From positions 1 to 9,067 of the forward strand of contig DHZF01000013.1 in NCBI GenBank assembly GCA_002414505.1: a stretch of 9,067 bases of DNA. The letters are read 5' to 3'. A program made the position numbers and the translations under genes. How positions within the stretch are numbered: position 1 is the stretch's first letter; each line of letters starts with the position of its first letter. The notes under the pieces are model-generated. The model did no database searches. It was not told the DNA's origin and saw only the letters and a program-made list of their open reading frames with translations. This DNA is from Hyphomonas sp. UBA5111. Lineage in GTDB: Bacteria; Pseudomonadota; Alphaproteobacteria; Caulobacterales; Hyphomonadaceae. Below are positions 6,295 to 9,067 of this stretch, piece after piece.

Positions 6295-6545
6295 GCGCCG
6301 TTGAGGCGCCAGTCTATCGGCGACCTCGTAGATAATGTTCGGATCTTCCGCTCGGATCGGCATCCCGTGTTAAGGACGGTAAGGACCAGCGAACCTCACT
6401 CGCATGGATCCTGTGTTTGCTATGGCTGCGAGCTCTTCCAGTGCGGCGGAAGCCCACCCGGTAATTGACTTCAAGACCCGTATCTGGAAACTACGGGACG
6501 AGGCTTTGCGCCCGAAACCTGCCAAAAGTTCAGAATGTAGGACGT
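6295..6545 (+). ncRNA. Candidate guide RNA (seekRNA/bridge RNA) region of E2
   Basis: Shares its architecture with the E1 right end: stem-loop GCGCC/GTTGA/GGCGC (6295-6309), conserved block with AATGT at 6334-6338, variable stretch 6343-6370, conserved TTAAGGACGGT (6370-6380), and CCTGTGTTTGCTATGG (6410-6425). The distal part, with a CCCGTA/TACGGG hairpin around 6477-6498, is unlike E1. TCGGAT (6352-6357) is the counterpart of E1's right-target match. I find no convincing left-target match, either to IS3 or to the E1 right end. RNA ends and fold are not determinable by eye. Confidence 0.5.
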
Positions 6546-7101
6546 TGTCCGAACGTATGTACCCAGGCGGTCCATGCACGACGAACAGATCGCCCAGCGT
6601 GTCGAGGACATCGCGGGAGTTCAGCTTGCGCTCGACGCGGATGGTGAGGCATTCGCGAGTGAACTCATCAATGACGCACAGCATGCGGAAGACCTTCCCA
6701 TCATGCGTGCGATCCTGGACGAAATCATAGGATCAGACATGCCCCTTGTGCATTGGTCTGATCCGAATGCAGGAGCCGTCACTCAACCAGAGACGGCCAC
6801 GTTTCGGTTGTTTCATCGGGACCTTCAGCCCTTCACGCCGCCAGATGTGATAGACGCGCTTCTCGCTCACATGCCAGCCACCCCGTCTCAGCAGGGCCGT
6901 AATGCGACGATAGCCATACCGGCCGAACCATTCAGCCAGGGTGATGATGGCCGCTGTCAGCACATCCTCATCCTGACGCGGCACGCGCGGCTTGCGCTGG
7001 GTGGAACGATGCTGGCCGATTACGCGGCAAGCCCGACGCTCGGTTGCGCCGAATGTCTCCACCACATGATCGACCGCTTCGCGCTTGCGTGAAAGGCTCA
7101 G
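6544..7101 (-). pseudogene. IS3-family transposase (OrfB), N-terminal half with internal stop
   Basis: The minus-strand frame runs from the usual OrfB beginning SLSRKREAVDHVVETFGATE through the helix-turn-helix-like HTH_21 part (RRITALLRRGGWHVSEKRVYHIWRREGLKVP), the first catalytic Asp (SYDFVQD) and the second Asp in IRSDN, where the E2 right end interrupts it. An in-frame TGA at 6733-6735 stands where the family has Trp (His-Val-Trp-Ser-Tyr-Asp), a single TGG to TGA change. The frame is unbroken otherwise. The preceding OrfA and the frameshift region are missing, since the P450 stop codon lies only a few codons away in the same frame. Doubly dead: nonsense codon and insertion. Confidence 0.88.
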
Positions 7102-7113
7102 TGGTGTCCCCAG

Positions 7114-8376
7114 TCAGCGAGCGTGGAGCCGCACAGGCAGTTTCGTGATGCCTCGCACAAGGTTCGAAAACAGACGCTCGGGCTCGCCGGTCACTTCGAC
7201 CTTCGCGAAACGCTTTTGGATCTCTTCCCAGATAATCCTAAGTTGCAGTTCTGCAAGCCTGTTGCCCATGCAGCGATGGATGCCATAGCCAAAGGACAGG
7301 TGATGACGTGGGTTCTTTCGGTCGATTATGAACTGGTCAGCATTCTCGATGACAGACTCATCCCGGTTGCCCGACAGATACCACATCACCACTTTATCAC
7401 CTTTTTTGATCAGCTTACCGCCAATCTCGTAATCCTGGAGCGCAGTCCGGCGCATATGGGTCAGCGGAGTCTGCCAGCGGATAATCTCTGGCACCATGCT
7501 GGTGATCAGCGACGGATCCTCATTCAGCTTGCGATATTCTTCAGGGTTCTGATTAAGGGCGAGCACGCCGCCGCTGATCGAGTTCCGCGTAGTGTCGTTG
7601 CCGCCCACAATAAGCAGCAGCAAGTTGCCCAGAAACTCTAGGAAGGGCATGTCCCGCGTCGCCGGAGAATGCGCCATCATGGATATGAGGTCGTTCTTGG
7701 GGTCTTGGTTAATACGCTGATCCCAGAGCCCTTTGAAATACATCGCGCATTCAATCAGTTCTTTGCGCCTTGCCTCATAAGATTCGACGATACCGGTTTC
7801 AGGCGCGGCCGTTGCGATGTCGGACCAGCGAGTGAGTTTGCGCCGCTCTTCCCAAGGGAAGTCGAACAAGGTCGCAAGGGTCATTGTGGTCAACTCGACC
7901 GAGACTTTATTAACCCAGTCGATTTCCTCACCAACCGGCAGATCATCAAGTATCTTGCACGCACGCTCACGGATTGTCGGCTCGAGCAACTGCAAGTTTG
8001 ACGGCGCGACTGCGGAGTTAACGGCCTTGCGTTGCTGATCGTGCTTGGGCGGATCCATGGCGATGAACATTTCAAGCTCAAGCGCACCTTCCCCCGCATG
8101 CATGTCCTGAATGGCAATTCCGCCGAGCTTCGCTTCCGACGAGAAGACTTTGTGATTGGTGTCAACGGCCATGATGTCGTCGAACTTGGTAACCGACCAG
8201 TATGGCCCGACTTTGCTCTCAGGACAGTAGTGGACTGGATCCTCTCTGCGCAATCGGTCGAAAAACAGGCCAATTGTATCTTTCTGAAAAAGGCTCGGCC
8301 GTGAAACATCGATTTGCTCGATCGGAATGGTCGCGATTTTTTCGGCCGTGTTCAGCTCAATTGTTTCTATACTCAT
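7114..8376 (-). CDS. Cytochrome P450, CYP153-type alkane/fatty-acid hydroxylase
   Basis: A 420-residue soluble bacterial P450. The oxygen-activating I-helix motif is GGNDTTR (258-264), the ExxR pair is Glu297 and Arg300 (PEIIRWQTP), and the haem loop FGYGIHRCMG (362-371) provides the axial thiolate Cys369. Several stretches (RWQTPLTHMRRTA, MWYLSGNRDE, HRCMGNRLAELQLR) are hallmarks of CYP153, which adds a hydroxyl to the end carbon of medium-chain alkanes or fatty acids in the cytosol. Such enzymes need a ferredoxin and a ferredoxin reductase. Neither is in the window: upstream is a divergent regulator, downstream is IS3 debris starting right after the stop. ATG 8376 has AAGGA nine bases upstream (GAAGGATAGAACATG) and the length is normal, so the gene appears intact. 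Base use is less GC-rich than in the transposases. Subfamily and substrate are inferred from likeness only. Confidence 0.92.
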   Translation of the reverse strand: MSIETIELNTAEKIATIPIEQIDVSRPSLFQKDTIGLFFDRLRREDPVHYCPESKVGPYWSVTKFDDIMAVDTNHKVFSSEAKLGGIAIQDMHAGEGALELEMFIAMDPPKHDQQRKAVNSAVAPSNLQLLEPTIRERACKILDDLPVGEEIDWVNKVSVELTTMTLATLFDFPWEERRKLTRWSDIATAAPETGIVESYEARRKELIECAMYFKGLWDQRINQDPKNDLISMMAHSPATRDMPFLEFLGNLLLLIVGGNDTTRNSISGGVLALNQNPEEYRKLNEDPSLITSMVPEIIRWQTPLTHMRRTALQDYEIGGKLIKKGDKVVMWYLSGNRDESVIENADQFIIDRKNPRHHLSFGYGIHRCMGNRLAELQLRIIWEEIQKRFAKVEVTGEPERLFSNLVRGITKLPVRLHAR

Positions 8377-8455
8377 GTTCTATCCTTCAGTCCGTACGCG
8401 AAAATAGCGCGCCACCTTCTGGCAAATTAGCGGCCCCGCAACATGCCACTTTTAA

Positions 8456-8466
8456 ATATTATCATA
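8456..8466 (-). promoter_or_regulatory. P450 -10 region and 11-bp operator-like word
   Basis: Read on the minus strand, TTGTAA (8488-8483) and TATGAT (8466-8461) form a -35/-10 pair with a 16-base spacer, giving a leader of about 80 bases to the P450 start. The -10 is part of TATGATAATAT, which occurs again in the opposite orientation at 8532-8542 before the regulator gene. An operator for the divergent GntR protein overlapping both promoters is a natural reading. Confidence 0.5.
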
Positions 8467-8531
8467 CATACTTGACGATTAGTTACAACCATGGAAGCTA
8501 AACGCTTGATTTGGCCGTTCATCAGATTAAT

Positions 8532-8542
8532 TATGATAATAT
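8532..8542 (+). promoter_or_regulatory. Regulator -10 region and matching 11-bp word
   Basis: TATGATAATAT here is the exact reverse complement of 8456-8466, and lies 13 bases before the regulator's ATG. TATGAT or GATAAT could act as -10; the -35 is unclear (TTGATT 8506-8511 or TTGGCC 8511-8516 give poor spacing). So near the start codon, it would place a very short leader or mainly act as a repressor site. Confidence 0.4.
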
Positions 8543-8555
8543 ATTAGGTTCAAAG

Positions 8556-9067
8556 ATGCAGCCCAGGGCCTATAACGCAAAGAAGGCAAAGCGTGCACTT
8601 TCGCTCGCACAAGACATCGTTCGCGACATTGAAGCTGGTGCACGCGTTGCGGGAGACCGGTTGCCACGCGAAGAAGAAATGCTCGCGCGGTACGAAGTCG
8701 CCAGAGCAACCTTGCGTGAAGCGCTCCGCTTCCTGGAGCTTCAGGGCGTAATCCACCTTCAATTGGGCCGTGGCGGGGGCCCGGTGGTTGCGCGCCCGCA
8801 GTCCGGTGATTTCGCAAATAGTCTTTCTCTCATCCTGCAATTCATGGAAGCAGACCTGAGGGGTCTGCTCGAACTGCGTGAAGCCATAGCGCCGGATGTT
8901 GCAGCCTATGCCGCCCAGCGCGCGACCACAGGCGACCTCAGCGCACTCGCCGATTGCCTTAAAGAGCTTGAGCGGAATGAGGCGGGAAGCCAGTTCGAGG
9001 AACTTAACCGTCGGTTTCACGACCTGCTCGGTTGGGCCAGCGGCAATCCGCTTTTCGGCCTTCTGAC
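8556..9067 (+). CDS. GntR-family regulator, FadR subfamily (incomplete, runs off the window)
   Basis: The first 170 residues of a transcription factor. Residues about 14-80 form the GntR winged helix-turn-helix (ALSLAQDIVRDI, LPREEEMLARYEVARATLREALRFLELQGVI, then the wing with LGRGGGPVV). From about residue 100 the FCD effector domain begins (LLELREAIAPDVAAYAAQ; FEELNRRFHDLL with His155 as a probable metal ligand; ASGNPLF). FadR-type FCD regulators commonly respond to organic acids, acyl-CoAs or other pathway intermediates. ATG 8556 is chosen because it gives the normal short N-terminus before the HTH; an AGG about nine bases upstream is a weak ribosome binding site. It is divergent from the P450 with a 179-bp shared control region, so it most likely regulates the P450 and itself. 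The ligand is unknown; the C-terminus is outside the window. Confidence 0.92.
   Translation, partial: MQPRAYNAKKAKRALSLAQDIVRDIEAGARVAGDRLPREEEMLARYEVARATLREALRFLELQGVIHLQLGRGGGPVVARPQSGDFANSLSLILQFMEADLRGLLELREAIAPDVAAYAAQRATTGDLSALADCLKELERNEAGSQFEELNRRFHDLLGWASGNPLFGLL

Larger units (their letters stand above)
4901..6545 (+). mobile_element. IS110-family, IS1111-group insertion sequence E2
   Basis: Starts AGCACATT directly where E1 ends and stops at AGGACGT (6539-6545), after which IS3 coding sequence resumes. Length is 1,645 bp. Subterminal inverted repeats are clear: ACATTCGGAAC (4904-4914) against GTTCAGAATGT (6528-6538), 10 of 11 matching, with a further GGCAGG/CCTGCC just inside. They lie three bases from the left limit and seven from the right, a total of ten between repeats in a circle, the figure known for IS1111-group elements (which are usually given as seven and three, so the limits could be drawn four bases to the left). 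The two elements are head to tail with no spacer. The leader has 131 bp and the right-end non-coding part 254 bp. Confidence 0.87.
2945..7104 (-). mobile_element. IS3-family remnant, split by two IS1111-type elements
   Basis: The two halves of the IS3 transposase at 2945-3258 and 6544-7101 are co-directional and in the right order. Joining plus-strand 3258 to 6546 restores an open Asp-Asn-Gly-Ser-Glu-Phe with no missing or doubled codons, so they are one gene interrupted by about 3.29 kb. The first reading frame (OrfA) of the IS3 element is absent: likeness begins only in the first residues of OrfB, right next to the stop of the P450 gene. The element is therefore truncated at its 5' end. It also carries an in-frame TGA in OrfB. 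It can no longer transpose on its own. Confidence 0.82.

Noticed and set aside
6333..6341. GTTCGGA in E2 as a target match
   Set aside because: It falls in the block conserved between E1 and E2, so it does not behave like a variable target guide, and a seven-base match in this much sequence can occur by chance.
6574..7092. 172-residue plus-strand frame
   Set aside because: Antisense shadow of the IS3 OrfB N-terminal half, which has clear motifs.
2919..7110. GGCTC...GGTGGT-like words at both ends of the IS3 remnant as terminal inverted repeats
   Set aside because: The two copies are in the same orientation, not inverted, and the 5' end of the element is missing anyway.
7123..8001. Plus-strand frames of 172 and 110 residues
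   Set aside because: Antisense to the intact P450 gene; no recognisable domains.
8550..9020. 156-residue minus-strand frame
   Set aside because: Antisense to the GntR regulator, which has convincing HTH and FCD signatures.
1..9067. CRISPR array or rRNA
   Set aside because: No regularly spaced direct repeats and no rRNA-like stretches were seen.

Overview
The window looks like a piece of an alphaproteobacterial accessory region built up by successive mobile-element insertions. The lineage call rests on three things: GC-rich coding sequence, a tRNA-Thr(UGU) 3' half of the usual alphaproteobacterial form, and a CYP153-type cytochrome P450. It is an inference from family resemblance. Genus cannot be set by eye; alkane-using alphaproteobacteria such as sphingomonads or Parvibaculum-like organisms would fit.

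Layout, left to right. Bases 1-351 hold little: one possible 46-residue minus-strand ORF. Bases 352-1375 hold two decayed minus-strand genes, a GNAT acetyltransferase missing its N-terminus and a HipA-like kinase missing its 5' part and carrying a one-base deletion at its metal-binding Tyr-Asp. At 1466-1509 lies the 3' half of a tRNA-Thr gene, cut in the anticodon loop. It is followed by short direct repeats and an intact P4-type tyrosine integrase (1683-2852), so this is one end of an element integrated in a tRNA gene. The intact tRNA copy is not in the window.

From about 2945 to 7104 is a broken IS3-family transposase on the minus strand. Its two halves are separated by two related IS110-family (IS1111-group) insertion sequences placed head to tail with no spacer: E1 at about 3259-4900 and E2 at about 4901-6545. 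Removing both rejoins the IS3 reading frame exactly at its conserved Asp-Asn-Gly, directly after the second catalytic Asp. E1 and E2 share a gapless 410-residue transposase core, a structured 5' leader and conserved blocks in the right-end non-coding DNA. That right end is where IS1111-group elements encode their guide (seek/bridge) RNA. In E1 the variable stretch between conserved blocks has short matches, of the expected polarity, to both sides of the IS3 insertion site, while the conserved blocks match the element ends. This is the most interesting feature of the window.

Bases 7114-8376 encode an intact CYP153-type P450 on the minus strand, transcribed divergently from a FadR-type GntR regulator (8556 to the window end, incomplete). 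The 179-bp gap carries the same 11-bp AT-rich word once in each orientation, each overlapping a plausible -10 box. The pair looks like a locally regulated terminal alkane/fatty-acid hydroxylation gene. No ferredoxin or ferredoxin reductase is visible, and the DNA just downstream of the P450 is IS3 debris.
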